Source of the DNA: an uncultured Muribaculaceae bacterium
Lineage (GTDB): Bacteria; Bacteroidota; Bacteroidia; Bacteroidales; Muribaculaceae
Direction: 5' to 3'
Length of the DNA: 64,000 nucleotides
NCBI GenBank assembly: GCA_904502025.1
Contig: CAJGDJ010000001.1
Coordinates: 33,849-97,848, forward strand
Shown: piece after piece, positions 14,825-22,895 of the stretch
Numbering within the stretch: position 1 is the stretch's first letter
Layout of the letters: the number at the start of each line of letters is the position of its first letter
The notes under the pieces: model-generated
Database searches by the model: none
Told to the model about the DNA's origin: nothing
The model's input: only the letters and a program-made list of their open reading frames with translations
Program-made: the position numbers and the translations under genes

Positions 14825-15358
14825 TTACATTTTAGTTGCTTTAATCGCAATAGGAATGATAGAATTAATAGAATTAGTGTTTGATATATTTGAGCTTCTT
14901 GATGAACTGTTAGATTTTGAATATATTGCCCATTCCTCCATTTTAACACCTTCATAATTTATATTATAATATAGTGTCATTTGAGTGCCTAAAAAACTAA
15001 CTTCTGCCCACCAAGTATCATCATACCATGGAAGCAATATGTTATTGCCATCAATTGAATAGTTTAAGCCATTGACTTTCTCCCCATCGAATGTTAATAC
15101 ATCATCATAAAAAACTGTATTACCACTTTGGGTTTTCAAATCATCAAGATCGTACTCAAAAGTTTGCCCTAAACATTTTACTTTAATTTTTTCAAGTGCC
15201 CATGTACCTTGAAGAGCTTCTACAAGGTTTTCTCCTGTTGGTTTTGTTGTCGTATTTTTTACTCCGGGTTCGTCATCATCACTTTCGCATGAAATTAGCG
15301 AGACGCTGAAAAAACATAGCATAGACATGCATAATAACTTAAGCAAAATCTTTTTCAT
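14825..15358 (-). CDS. Lipocalin-like lipoprotein of unknown function
   Basis: I start at the ATG at 15358, which gives MKKILLKLLCMSMLCFFSVS followed by LISC, a lipoprotein signal with cysteine at about residue 24 and then ESDDDE. An earlier ATG at 15409 would place about 17 extra residues before the signal and lies next to a TATTTTTG promoter box, so it is unlikely. The mature domain (LVEALQGTWALEKIKVKCLG onward) resembles the lipocalin-like beta-barrel lipoproteins common in Bacteroidales, with strands such as DDVLTFDGEKVNG and TQMTLYYNI. The C-terminus is a serine/asparagine-rich tail. The acidic residues after the cysteine fit a surface-export signal. Function is unknown. Confidence 0.75.
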   Translation of the reverse strand: MKKILLKLLCMSMLCFFSVSLISCESDDDEPGVKNTTTKPTGENLVEALQGTWALEKIKVKCLGQTFEYDLDDLKTQSGNTVFYDDVLTFDGEKVNGLNYSIDGNNILLPWYDDTWWAEVSFLGTQMTLYYNINYEGVKMEEWAIYSKSNSSSRSSNISNTNSINSIIPIAIKATKM

Positions 15359-15478
15359 AACTTTTTGTATTTTAGTGTTAATAATTAAATCAGCACAAAA
15401 ATACAACATATGTTTTACCCCCCCGTTAAAGAGTGTTAAATTTTGTGTAAATTACATAATCATCCTCTGCTGTGTTAA

Positions 15479-17149
15479 TTAATTTGTCTTTTTAATGCGT
15501 TGGTAAAGATAACGTTTGATACTCTTTTTCGGTGTACGTTCAAATGCTTCCGACATGATTTCGATTTTCTTTAATCGTGCGTAGTTAGGAAGATCTTTAT
15601 TGATGTCAGGCAATGTTGATTTGATATATTTAGCAAATTCTTTTTGGTTCATGCCATCTTTCGCTCCTTGGTCAAAGTCGGGGAATACAAGTGCAGTTAG
15701 TCCGCCTTCTTCTTCGATTACCAATGATTCAACAAAATATGGACGGACGTCAAGAGCTGCTTCGATTTCTTCGGGGTAGATGTTTTGTCCCGATGGACCA
15801 AGAATCATACATTTTGAACGCCCACGGAGGAACAAGCTACCATCGGCATCAATGATACCCATGTCGCCGGTGTGTAGCCAGCCATCTTCGTCGAGAGCTT
15901 CGGCAGTTGCTTCAGGGTTTTTGTAGTAGCCAAGAAATACGTTTGCTCCTCTAACGAGTAGTTCTCCTGGAATGTTTTGTGGGTCGGGAGAATCGATTTT
16001 CATTTCCATATTTGGCACGATTTCTCCACAAGAGTAGAGTTTTTCGGTCTTCCAGTCTGAATATGTAATGATAGGGGCACATTCAGTCATTCCATAGCCT
16101 ACAGTGAATGGGAAGCCCATCTTCTTAAAGAATGTTTCAACCTCTTTGTTGAATGCAGCACCACCAATGATTACTTCGTAGAATTCGCCACCAAATGCGT
16201 TTGTGAGTTCGGCTTTGATTTTGTTGATAATCATTTGGTCAAGACCGGGAACCTTCATGGCGTATTTGATTCCCACCTTGTCCAACACGGGTTTTACCTT
16301 ATTCTTGTAGATTTTTTCGATGATTAGAGGCACTGCGATAACCACCGTGGGTTTCACTTCTGCCAACGCTTGCAAGATGATTTTTGGACTTGGCAGACGA
16401 GAAAGGAAGTGTACATGGCACCCCATCGACAATTCATATAACACCTCAAACATTAGCCCATACATGTGTGCACATGGCAACATCGAAACTACATTTGACG
16501 TATTATTGATTTGAGGAAGTGCCTTGCGACCAAATTCAAGATTGGAAGCGATTGCTCTAAATGGAATCATAACACCCTTTGAGAACCCTGATGTGCCCGA
16601 AGTGTAATTTATGATAGCCAATTCCTCGGCTGAGTCTTCATAATAGTTGATTGATTCGGGAGTAAATTCCATTGGATATTTTTTCCCAAACAACTCATTG
16701 AGACGAGCACGAGCTTCGGTAATTCTATCGTTGGCAGCATATAAGAGTTTGAAAGTGTTTACTTGGATAATTGCTTGTAGCTCGGGCATTTCCGATTCTA
16801 CAACGTTTTCCCAAATAACTTCATCAACAAACAATATCTTTGATTCAGAGTGATTAACGAGGTGGTGGATATTTGATGGCTTAAATTCGTGCATCAAAGG
16901 AACTGGTACAGCTCCATAGGTAAGTGCCGACAAGAACGAAACAGCCCAGTTGGCTTGGTTTCTTGAGCAGATTGCCACTTTGTCGCCTTTTTCCAATCCA
17001 CACTCTTCAAACATAATGTGAAGTTGTGCAATTCTTTGTGCAAGGTCGCGAAAGTGCAATGTTGCACCTTGATAATTAGAGATAGCGGGACGGTCCCAGT
17101 TTTCACGGAAAGATTTCTCGAAAATTTTGTTTACTGATGAAAAGTTCAT
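15479..17149 (-). CDS. AMP-forming acyl-CoA ligase (long-chain fatty acid type)
   Basis: The 556-aa protein is an ANL-superfamily adenylating enzyme that activates a carboxylic acid as acyl-AMP and then as the CoA thioester. Motifs include the P-loop-like INYTSGTSGFSKGVMIPF near residue 180, VGYGMTECAPIITYSD near 355, the hinge region GWLHTGDMGIIDADGSLFLRGRS near 425, and the C-terminal catalytic lysine region RTPKKSIKRYLYQR. Similarity to FadD-like and long-chain acid ligases of Bacteroidales is strongest, so fatty acids are the likely substrates. It is monocistronic with an excellent promoter. The precise acyl chain cannot be deduced. Confidence 0.9.
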   Translation of the reverse strand: MNFSSVNKIFEKSFRENWDRPAISNYQGATLHFRDLAQRIAQLHIMFEECGLEKGDKVAICSRNQANWAVSFLSALTYGAVPVPLMHEFKPSNIHHLVNHSESKILFVDEVIWENVVESEMPELQAIIQVNTFKLLYAANDRITEARARLNELFGKKYPMEFTPESINYYEDSAEELAIINYTSGTSGFSKGVMIPFRAIASNLEFGRKALPQINNTSNVVSMLPCAHMYGLMFEVLYELSMGCHVHFLSRLPSPKIILQALAEVKPTVVIAVPLIIEKIYKNKVKPVLDKVGIKYAMKVPGLDQMIINKIKAELTNAFGGEFYEVIIGGAAFNKEVETFFKKMGFPFTVGYGMTECAPIITYSDWKTEKLYSCGEIVPNMEMKIDSPDPQNIPGELLVRGANVFLGYYKNPEATAEALDEDGWLHTGDMGIIDADGSLFLRGRSKCMILGPSGQNIYPEEIEAALDVRPYFVESLVIEEEGGLTALVFPDFDQGAKDGMNQKEFAKYIKSTLPDINKDLPNYARLKKIEIMSEAFERTPKKSIKRYLYQRIKKTN

Positions 17150-17172
17150 AATGAGTCAAATTAATCAGTGTG

Positions 17173-17204
17173 CAAAGTTAGTTTAATTTGACATTATTTG
17201 CAAA
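17173..17204 (-). promoter_or_regulatory. Promoter of acyl-CoA ligase gene
   Basis: Minus strand TTTG (17201-17204), 20-base spacer, TAACTTTG (17173-17180), 24 bp before the start codon. Confidence 0.82.
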
Positions 17205-17331
17205 TAAAAAAGGAAAAAGCGAACAAAAAATACGAGAAAAATATGAAAATTAGCGATTTTTTATCAAACTACAGTGGTTTTCACTTAAAAATATTAAACA
17301 TGGTAGTCGCTTTCTTGATAGTTATGGATAT

Positions 17332-17377
17332 AAAATAAAAGCGGAGAGAGTCTTTCAACTCTCTCCGCTTCAGTACC
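17332..17377 (-). terminator. Terminator hairpin resembling the tRNA-Leu terminator
   Basis: Arms AGCGGAGAGAG and CTCTCTCCGCT form a strong hairpin followed on the minus strand by TTTTATTTT. Its edge (CGCTTCAGTACC, 17366-17377) is identical to the 3' flank of tRNA-Leu at 20439-20450, and the hairpin itself is similar. It looks like a decayed duplicate of that tRNA's end. Confidence 0.7.
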
Positions 17378-17519
17378 ATTGTCCGATATTTTTACGAACC
17401 AATTTTTAGAGGACTTAGACAAGATATGGGAACTTCGACATTGGATACCTGACCCAACGAAACCTATCAACCCACATGAATATCATAAACGAATTTCGCA
17501 AATTCATGACACGATATAG
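17378..17519 (+). pseudogene. Possible remnant of a coding sequence
   Basis: One plus-strand frame is open for about 45 codons up to a TAG at 17517-17519 and has a protein-like composition, including LEDLDKIWELRHWIPDPTKP then INPHEYHK. No start codon or promoter belongs to it, and it begins right at the tRNA-like terminator copy. It could be the broken C-terminus of a mobile-element gene, but I do not recognise the family, and chance is possible. Confidence 0.25.
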
Positions 17520-17589
17520 TCGCATTTTTGTGTTCAATAAGCCTCTATTTATGGGGCTATTTTGCGTATTTTCTCTCTAATGATTTGAT

Positions 17590-18786
17590 TTATTCGTTTA
17601 ATAGCCAATCAAGAGCATAGATTTGGTTTATGCCGTTGTGACTGATTATTGGGTCGTTGTCTAATGTTATTAGGTATTTGGGGTAAGAATCATTTATGGC
17701 TTGGAGTGGGGCTAATTCGCGTTGTAGTGTTTTTTCATCTCTTACACTTAGGGCTACTTGATAGTATGATTTGGTGTTGCCATCGATTGCGATGAAATCG
17801 ATTTCGAGGGTTCCAACTTTTCCTATATATACTTCTTTCACTCGGCGAAGTAATTCTAAAAATATTATATTTTCAAGTATATGTCCCAAGTCGCCACCTT
17901 TTGAACCGAGTATGATGTTTCTTAATCCGATGTCGGCAAGATAGTATTTTTGCCCGGTTTTGAGTAATTGAGTACCCTTTACATCATATCGAGATACGGG
18001 GTAGAATATATATGAAGCAATAAGAGCCGAAATATAGGATTCCACAGTGTGTGAAGATGTTTTTCGGCCTGCCGAGGTGAGAGTGTCGCTAATTCGTTTT
18101 ATTGCAGAGGTGTTGCCGATATTGTCGGAAAGGAATTTTACGATATTCTCAAGAATAACAACGTCGGATATCTTTTTGCGATATATCACATCTTTAAGCA
18201 CAATAGTGTTGTATAATCCGCGAAGATAGTCTTTTATTAATTCAGAATCATTGCTTAATTGGGTTATATAAGGAAAAGCACCATATTCAATAAAGGTTCT
18301 ATATGCAGTTTCATTATTTATGTTTGAGGGTAAGATAGATGAGAATTCCTTAAAAGAAAGGGGGTACATTTGTATTTCCACATATCTGCCCGACAATAAA
18401 GTGGCAATTTCGCCAGAGAGAAGATAGGCATTTGAGCCGGTAACATATATGTCAACGTTGTCAATAAGCTGTAGGCTGTCAATTGTTCTTTGAAAATTAT
18501 CCACCATCTGAATTTCGTCAAAAAACAGATAGTTCATTTTTGTAGGATGTATTTTCTCCTTGATGTATGAATAGAGTTCACGATAATTAAGGTATTTTTC
18601 GTTGTCGATATCCTCAAGATTAAGAGAGTGGATTTGTTCTTCCATGATTCCCGAATCGCAAAGACGATTGCGAAACATTTTTAGGAGTGTTGATTTTCCA
18701 CAACGTCTTATGCCGGTTATGACTTTTACAACTGGTTTGTCTTTCTATTTTTCAAGACGAGATAAATAAGAATCGCGAGCAATCAT
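17590..18786 (-). pseudogene. AAA_14/DUF4143 ATPase interrupted by an in-frame TAG
   Basis: The frame from ATG 18786 encodes MIARDSYLSRLEK, then TAG (18745-18747), then continues KDKPVVKVITGIRRCGKST with the Walker A motif, and runs without further stops to 17590. The normal family sequence at this place is usually a tryptophan (LxxWkdkpvikvitGirRcGKS), so a single TGG-to-TAG change explains it. Downstream are Walker B YLFFDEIQMV, the YVTGSNAYLLSGEIATLLSG segment, and the DUF4143 C-terminal nuclease-like region (GHILENIIFLELLRR, LEIDFIAIDG). There is no ATG, GTG or TTG between the stop and Walker A; the next ATG (18678) starts after Walker A, so a protein made from it (362 aa) could not bind ATP normally. 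Proteins of this family are widespread with poorly known functions. Either a pseudogene, a readthrough case or a sequencing error. Confidence 0.78.
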
Positions 18787-18799
18787 AAGGTGCAAATTT

Positions 18800-18891
18800 G
18801 AAATCCATTGCAAATATATGTAATTTTGCGAGAAAAATGAAATCCAGTTCAAAAACTTTTTAATTTTGAGCAGAAAATGAAACTCAGCTCG
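18800..18891. repeat. Three imperfect direct repeats (period 39-40 bp) in the ATPase promoter region
   Basis: GAAATCCATTGC (18800), GAAATCCAGTTC (18839) and GAAACTCAGCTC (18879) begin successive units; the first two units share further bases such as AATTTTG and GAAAAAT at matching offsets. Their position over and upstream of the promoter suggests operator iterons. The rest of the gap to 19126 shows nothing recognisable. Confidence 0.6.
18811..18818 (-). promoter_or_regulatory. -7 box for the DUF4143 ATPase gene
   Basis: TATATTTG on the minus strand, 25 bp before the ATG at 18786, lies within a set of roughly 39-40-bp repeats. This supports 18786 as the original start codon. Confidence 0.5.
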
Positions 18892-19125
18892 TTTTTTTTC
18901 AGAAGGGGATAGTAGGCTGAAATTGGTATTAAGATGTTTGGAAATTAAGAGTTTGAGAGAGACGATTAATTAGTGGCATTCATTTTGAGGGGTGGATGTG
19001 TTGTGAGTTTATACGCTGTTTCTAAGTACACAGAAAATACCAAAAAGTGTTGTATAAATCTGCATCAAAAGAGAGATATAATGAGTGCAATTAAATAAAT
19101 TCTAACCGATAAAAAGGGAGGTAAA

Positions 19126-19165
19126 AGAAAAACTGTGTCAAAAATGAAAAGTTTGACACAGTTTT
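19126..19165 (-). terminator. Terminator of the FISUMP-like lipoprotein gene
   Basis: Arms AAACTGTGTCAAA (19129-19141) and TTTGACACAGTTT (19152-19164) pair perfectly and are followed on the minus strand by a T run (TTTTTC). Confidence 0.9.
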
Positions 19166-19190
19166 AGGTGATCTACTTATATGCCGATTC

Positions 19191-19991
19191 TTATTCGGTG
19201 GTAATAATTTGTTTTACTGGTCGAATTGAGTGTCCTGCTATGCGATAACAGCTCTCAGAGATGTCATAATGTTGTTTACTAAATCCAAATCCCCATGCTA
19301 TGTAATCAGTAATCTCATGGTTTGATTTAGTCCAGTAATTGCCTCCATCTCCACTATCAAGAAGTGATTTTCCTGAACGATAGCCTGCTGCTGGCAAAAA
19401 GATTGCATTACCATTAGGTCCGACAATTTTGTAGCCATTTGCCCCTTTGTACTTTATCCAGTGCCAAGTACATACAGTAATTAATTCCTCAAAATCTGCT
19501 TTAGTTGGTATGCTCCAATTTTCTTCCCATTCTTGTAAAGCAACATCGCACATAGGGTTAAATGCGTAGTATGTAGTGTCAAAGACACAAGAATCAGGTG
19601 CTCCATCTATTATAATAGTGTCAATAATGCAAGTGTCAAGACTTAGATAGCAAGAGTCATCTTTGCTGTAATGAATGTATGTTTCTAAAGTATAGTCCTC
19701 TTTGATTTTAGTTTCTCCCCAAGCATAGTAATTTCCTAACTCTTCAGGAGCTGAAGCTCCAACATTCCAACCTGCCCAAATTGTGCCACTTGGTAAACCT
19801 AAGTCAACTTCTTGATTACATTGCACGGTTGAATCTACTTCTTCTACTTGGTCTGTTACGGATTCCTCGTTGGAGGTGTCGTTGGTTTCGGTTTTTGGAG
19901 CGTCTTCAATCTCCTCGCTACAAGCCAAAAATGCAATAGATGTAGTGCTAATAATAGTCACATACATTAGATTTTTAATAAACTTTTTCAT
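19191..19991 (-). CDS. FISUMP-like lipoprotein
   Basis: The start at 19991 gives MKKFIKNLMYVTIISTTSIA then FLACSEE, a lipoprotein signal with the cysteine near residue 24. A threonine/glutamate-rich spacer (about residues 26-55) precedes the domain. The domain begins VDLGLPSGTIWAGWNVGA and continues with NYYAWGETK, a long insert containing CIIDTIIIDGAPDSC, then WSIPTKADFEELI and YWTKSNHE, which are marks of the Fibrobacter succinogenes major paralogous (FISUMP) domain found in many Bacteroidales surface proteins. Export to the outer membrane is likely. The domain's function is not established. An earlier ATG at 20027 adds 12 residues with no signal-peptide character and is less likely. The gene has a hairpin-rich leader of nearly 300 nt. 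Confidence 0.8.
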   Translation of the reverse strand: MKKFIKNLMYVTIISTTSIAFLACSEEIEDAPKTETNDTSNEESVTDQVEEVDSTVQCNQEVDLGLPSGTIWAGWNVGASAPEELGNYYAWGETKIKEDYTLETYIHYSKDDSCYLSLDTCIIDTIIIDGAPDSCVFDTTYYAFNPMCDVALQEWEENWSIPTKADFEELITVCTWHWIKYKGANGYKIVGPNGNAIFLPAAGYRSGKSLLDSGDGGNYWTKSNHEITDYIAWGFGFSKQHYDISESCYRIAGHSIRPVKQIITTE

Positions 19992-20061
19992 TTTTATAAA
20001 AGTTGGTGCATCGTAAGGCTCTCTCAATGCGAGTTAATAATTAACAGTGGTTATTAAGTAG

Positions 20062-20250
20062 AAAGTGTGAGCCTATTAGATTCATATCCTAATGGTAGGC
20101 CTTCGACTGCCTTGCGTATGGATATAAAAATAGCTCACACCTTTGGCTTGAATATGGAGATAACATATACAAATACCAAAGGAGAACGCTTTTTCATTAT
20201 TCCAATACGCTTGTGAGTTGTCGAAGTTCACCATTATGGAATAAAGCTAA
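20062..20250 (-). ncRNA. Candidate structured leader of the FISUMP-like gene
   Basis: Two nested folds lie between a -7 box at 20290-20297 and the start at 19991. The first pairs GTGTGAGC (20065-20072) with GCTCACAC (20133-20140), inside it ATATCC (20084-20089) with GGATAT (20120-20125), and inside that AGGC (20097-20100) with GCCT (20109-20112). The second pairs TTATTCCA (20197-20204) with TGGAATAA (20237-20244), enclosing GTGA/TCAC. No known RNA family was recognised. Confidence 0.35.
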
Positions 20251-20289
20251 ACGCTTCCTAAATATGTCTTATTGTAAAATACAACGATG

Positions 20290-20297
20290 CAAATTTA
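20290..20297 (-). promoter_or_regulatory. -7 box upstream of the FISUMP-like gene
   Basis: TAAATTTG on the minus strand fits TAnnTTTG and would start a transcript about 290 nt before the coding region. No -33 element is found at normal spacing. Confidence 0.35.
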
Positions 20298-20408
20298 AGA
20301 AATATTTAGCAAAAAGCATTCATTAGTGAGCTTTATTTTACAGAGTTAATGAATTTTAATCAATAAGCAGGTCTAATGCTCAATAAGCCCCATATTTTTA
20401 TTGATGAA

Positions 20409-20443
20409 AGAAAAAGCGAGAATTTCAAGAGAAACTCTCGCTT
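20409..20443 (-). terminator. Terminator of tRNA-Leu
   Basis: AAGCGAG and CTCGCTT arms (with a further AGA/TCT) form a hairpin directly after the tRNA on the minus strand, followed by TTTTTCTTTC. Confidence 0.85.
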
Positions 20444-20446
20444 CAG

Positions 20447-20528
20447 TACCCAGACCCGGGATCGAACCGGGATGGGTTGCCCCACTGGTGTTTGAGACCA
20501 GCGCGTCTACCGATTCCGCCATCTGGGC
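20447..20528 (-). tRNA. tRNA-Leu (anticodon CAA)
   Basis: The 82-nt minus-strand gene has acceptor arms GCCCAGA and TCTGGGT, a D-arm with GGCGGAATCGGTAGACGC, an anticodon loop CTCAAAC flanked by CTGGT and ACCAG (anticodon CAA), a short variable arm as expected for a class II tRNA, and GGTTCGATCCC in the T-arm. Discriminator is A. CCA is not encoded. Confidence 0.95.
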
Positions 20529-20541
20529 TTAAATGCGTCGG

Positions 20542-20573
20542 CAAAGGTAGTGAAAGTTTTTATTTTGAGCAAA
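20542..20573 (-). promoter_or_regulatory. Promoter of tRNA-Leu
   Basis: Minus strand TTTG (20570-20573), 20-base spacer, TACCTTTG (20542-20549), a full consensus match. Confidence 0.8.
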
Positions 20574-20661
20574 AAAATAAATGTTTTTTTGCCTCTTTTG
20601 AGTCAAATGTGGTATAATTTGTTTTTTTGTGGGTTGAATTTATAAAATTATTGCACAAAGA

Positions 20662-20694
20662 TTGGCGAAATGCCGAATAATTTCATTAAGTTTG
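20662..20694 (+). promoter_or_regulatory. Promoter of glgB
   Basis: TTG (20662-20664) and TAAGTTTG (20687-20694) with 22 bases between, 29 bp before the chosen start. It lies inside the 5' part of the longest possible frame and therefore argues for the downstream ATG. Confidence 0.6.
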
Positions 20695-20723
20695 TGTATT
20701 ATTACAATCTTAACCAATTTCTC

Positions 20724-22793
20724 ATGAAACCATTGAATATCATTAAGAATGACCCATGGCTTGAACCATACGCTGATGCCATTACCGGTCGATTTCAAGA
20801 TGCAGTAAATAAAGAACGTGAACTTGTGGGTAAAGGTGGCTCACTTGTTGACTTTGCCAATGCTCATCATTATTTTGGATTGCATCGCACTGCCGATGGG
20901 TGGGTGTTTCGTGAATGGGCTCCTAATGCAACGGATATTGTGTTGATAGGTGATTTCACTCGTTGGCAAGAACAGGCAAAATATCGCATGACACGTCTTG
21001 ATAATGGTGTGTGGGAATTAAAGCTCAAACACAATGACTTGCACCATGGCGATTTATATAAAATGATTGTGTATTGGGACGGTGGAATGGGAGAACGTAT
21101 CCCTGCATACGCTAACCGAGTGGTGCAAGATGAAGTGTCGCACATCTTTTCGGCTCAAGTGTGGGCTCCTGAAAATCAATATAAATGGCAAATCGATGAG
21201 TTTAAGCCCAACGTGTCGCCGCTTCTTATATATGAATGTCATATAGGCATGGCACAAGAACGCGAAGGGGTGGGAACTTATGTGGAGTTTCGCGACCTCG
21301 TGTTGCCACGCATTGCCAAGGACGGGTATAATGCAATCCAAATCATGGCTATTCAGGAACACCCCTATTATGGCTCTTTTGGTTATCACGTATCAAGTTT
21401 TTATGCACCCTCAAGTCGATTTGGTACACCCGAAGAGTTGAAATCGTTAATAGACGAGGCTCACCGATTGGGAATTGCTGTGATTATGGATATTGTTCAT
21501 TCTCACGCAGTGAAAAATGAAGTAGAGGGGCTCGGTCGTCTTGACGGTAGCTATAATCAATACTTCTATGGCGATCATCGTCGCGAACACCCTGCATGGG
21601 ATTCGCTTTGCTTCGACTATGGCAAAAATGATGTATTAAACTTCTTGTTATCAAACTGCAAATATTGGCTCGAAGAATTTAAGTTTGACGGCTTCCGTTT
21701 CGATGGCGTTACATCGATGCTTTATTACAACCATGGGTTGGGGCAAGCATTTGGCTCGTATGGCGACTATTACAATGGAGGTCAAGACACCAATGCCATC
21801 ACATATCTCACTCTTGCCAACAAACTTATTCATGCCATTAACCCTAATGCGATTACTATTGCTGAGGAGATGAGTGGTATGCCGGGGTTGGCAACCAAAA
21901 TCAAAGATGGTGGTATGGGATTTGACTATCGAATGGCAATGGGTATTCCCGACTATTGGATTAAGATGCTCAAAGAGAAAAAAGACGAAGACTGGCACCC
22001 CACATCTATATATTGGGAATTGACCAATCGTCGTGCCGACGAAAAAACCGTTTCATACGTAGAAAGCCACGACCAAGCTCTCGTGGGCGACAAAACGGTG
22101 ATTTTCCGTCTTATTGATGATAAAATGTATTGGCACATGACCAAGGGCGACGATGATATGACAGTGGCTCGTGGCATTGCTCTCCACAAAATGATACGAC
22201 TTGTTACCCTTGCTTCAATAAATGGGGCTTATCTCAATTTTATGGGTAATGAGTTTGGGCACCCCGAATGGATTGACTTCCCTCGTGAGGGAAATGGTTG
22301 GTCGCATAAATATGCTCGCCGTCAATGGGATTTGGTTGACCGCAAGGAACTCAAGTATCACTACCTCAACGACTTCGACAATGCAATGGTTGCTCTTGTG
22401 AAGAAAGTGAAAAACTTCCAATCATTGCCTGTTGAAAAACTTTGGGAAAAAGACGACGACCAAGTGTTGGCGTTCAAGCGTGGCGATTATCTGTTTGTGT
22501 TCAACTTCAATCCCTATAAGTCATTCTCTGATTATGGTATTCTCGCCCCGGCAGGGCAGTATTCGGTAGTGTTGTCGAGTGATAACCCCGATTTTGGTGG
22601 GTATGGCAACATTGATGAAAAAATGTCGCATTTCACTCATCATGACGAACTTTATGCACCTCATGGTGTTGAGTGGTTAAAACTTTACTTGCCCGCACGT
22701 TCGGCTATGGTATTGAAAATGAAGAAAATGCGAGCTAAATGTGGTGCAAAAAAGAATGAAACACCCAAGCGAAAATGCTCGAAAAAGAAATAG
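20724..22793 (+). CDS. glgB: 1,4-alpha-glucan (glycogen) branching enzyme, eukaryotic-like GH13_8 type
   Basis: The 689-aa enzyme introduces alpha-1,6 branches into glycogen. An N-terminal CBM48 region (HHYFGLHRTADGWVFREWAP) precedes the GH13 barrel. Catalytic segments are visible: the nucleophile aspartate in FDGFRFDGVTSM, the acid/base glutamate in ITIAEEMSGMPG and the third carboxylate in VESHDQALVG; family region I is MDIVHSHAVKN. Sequence details match the branching enzymes of eukaryotes and Bacteroidetes (GH13_8) rather than the E. coli GlgB type. I start at 20724 (MKPLNIIKNDPW) because a promoter overlaps the upstream ATG at 20670. The last 30 residues are lysine-rich. No other glycogen genes are adjacent. 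Confidence 0.95.
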   Translation: MKPLNIIKNDPWLEPYADAITGRFQDAVNKERELVGKGGSLVDFANAHHYFGLHRTADGWVFREWAPNATDIVLIGDFTRWQEQAKYRMTRLDNGVWELKLKHNDLHHGDLYKMIVYWDGGMGERIPAYANRVVQDEVSHIFSAQVWAPENQYKWQIDEFKPNVSPLLIYECHIGMAQEREGVGTYVEFRDLVLPRIAKDGYNAIQIMAIQEHPYYGSFGYHVSSFYAPSSRFGTPEELKSLIDEAHRLGIAVIMDIVHSHAVKNEVEGLGRLDGSYNQYFYGDHRREHPAWDSLCFDYGKNDVLNFLLSNCKYWLEEFKFDGFRFDGVTSMLYYNHGLGQAFGSYGDYYNGGQDTNAITYLTLANKLIHAINPNAITIAEEMSGMPGLATKIKDGGMGFDYRMAMGIPDYWIKMLKEKKDEDWHPTSIYWELTNRRADEKTVSYVESHDQALVGDKTVIFRLIDDKMYWHMTKGDDDMTVARGIALHKMIRLVTLASINGAYLNFMGNEFGHPEWIDFPREGNGWSHKYARRQWDLVDRKELKYHYLNDFDNAMVALVKKVKNFQSLPVEKLWEKDDDQVLAFKRGDYLFVFNFNPYKSFSDYGILAPAGQYSVVLSSDNPDFGGYGNIDEKMSHFTHHDELYAPHGVEWLKLYLPARSAMVLKMKKMRAKCGAKKNETPKRKCSKKK

Positions 22794-22810
22794 ATATTCA
22801 AGACAAAAAT

Positions 22811-22843
22811 AAAAAATCCTTGCCAACCGGCAAGGATTTTTTA
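22811..22843. terminator. Bidirectional terminator between glgB and trmD
   Basis: AAAAATCCTTGCC and GGCAAGGATTTTT form a 13-bp hairpin with a short AACC loop, lying between convergent genes and ending in A/T runs on each side. Confidence 0.93.
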
Positions 22844-22895
22844 TTTGAATGTAAATGCTTCTCAAGGAAATGTTATTCCACCTCAACACTCTTGA

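Noticed and set aside
18745..18747. Genetic code with reassigned TAG
   Set aside because: Other genes here end in TAG (for example at 13344-13346 and 22791-22793) in contexts where a stop is required, so TAG is a normal stop codon.
20065..20140. Invertible promoter bounded by GTGTGAGC/GCTCACAC
   Set aside because: The arms are only 8 bp, the interior forms further nested stems, and there is no recombinase or clear promoter inside, so an RNA structure fits better.
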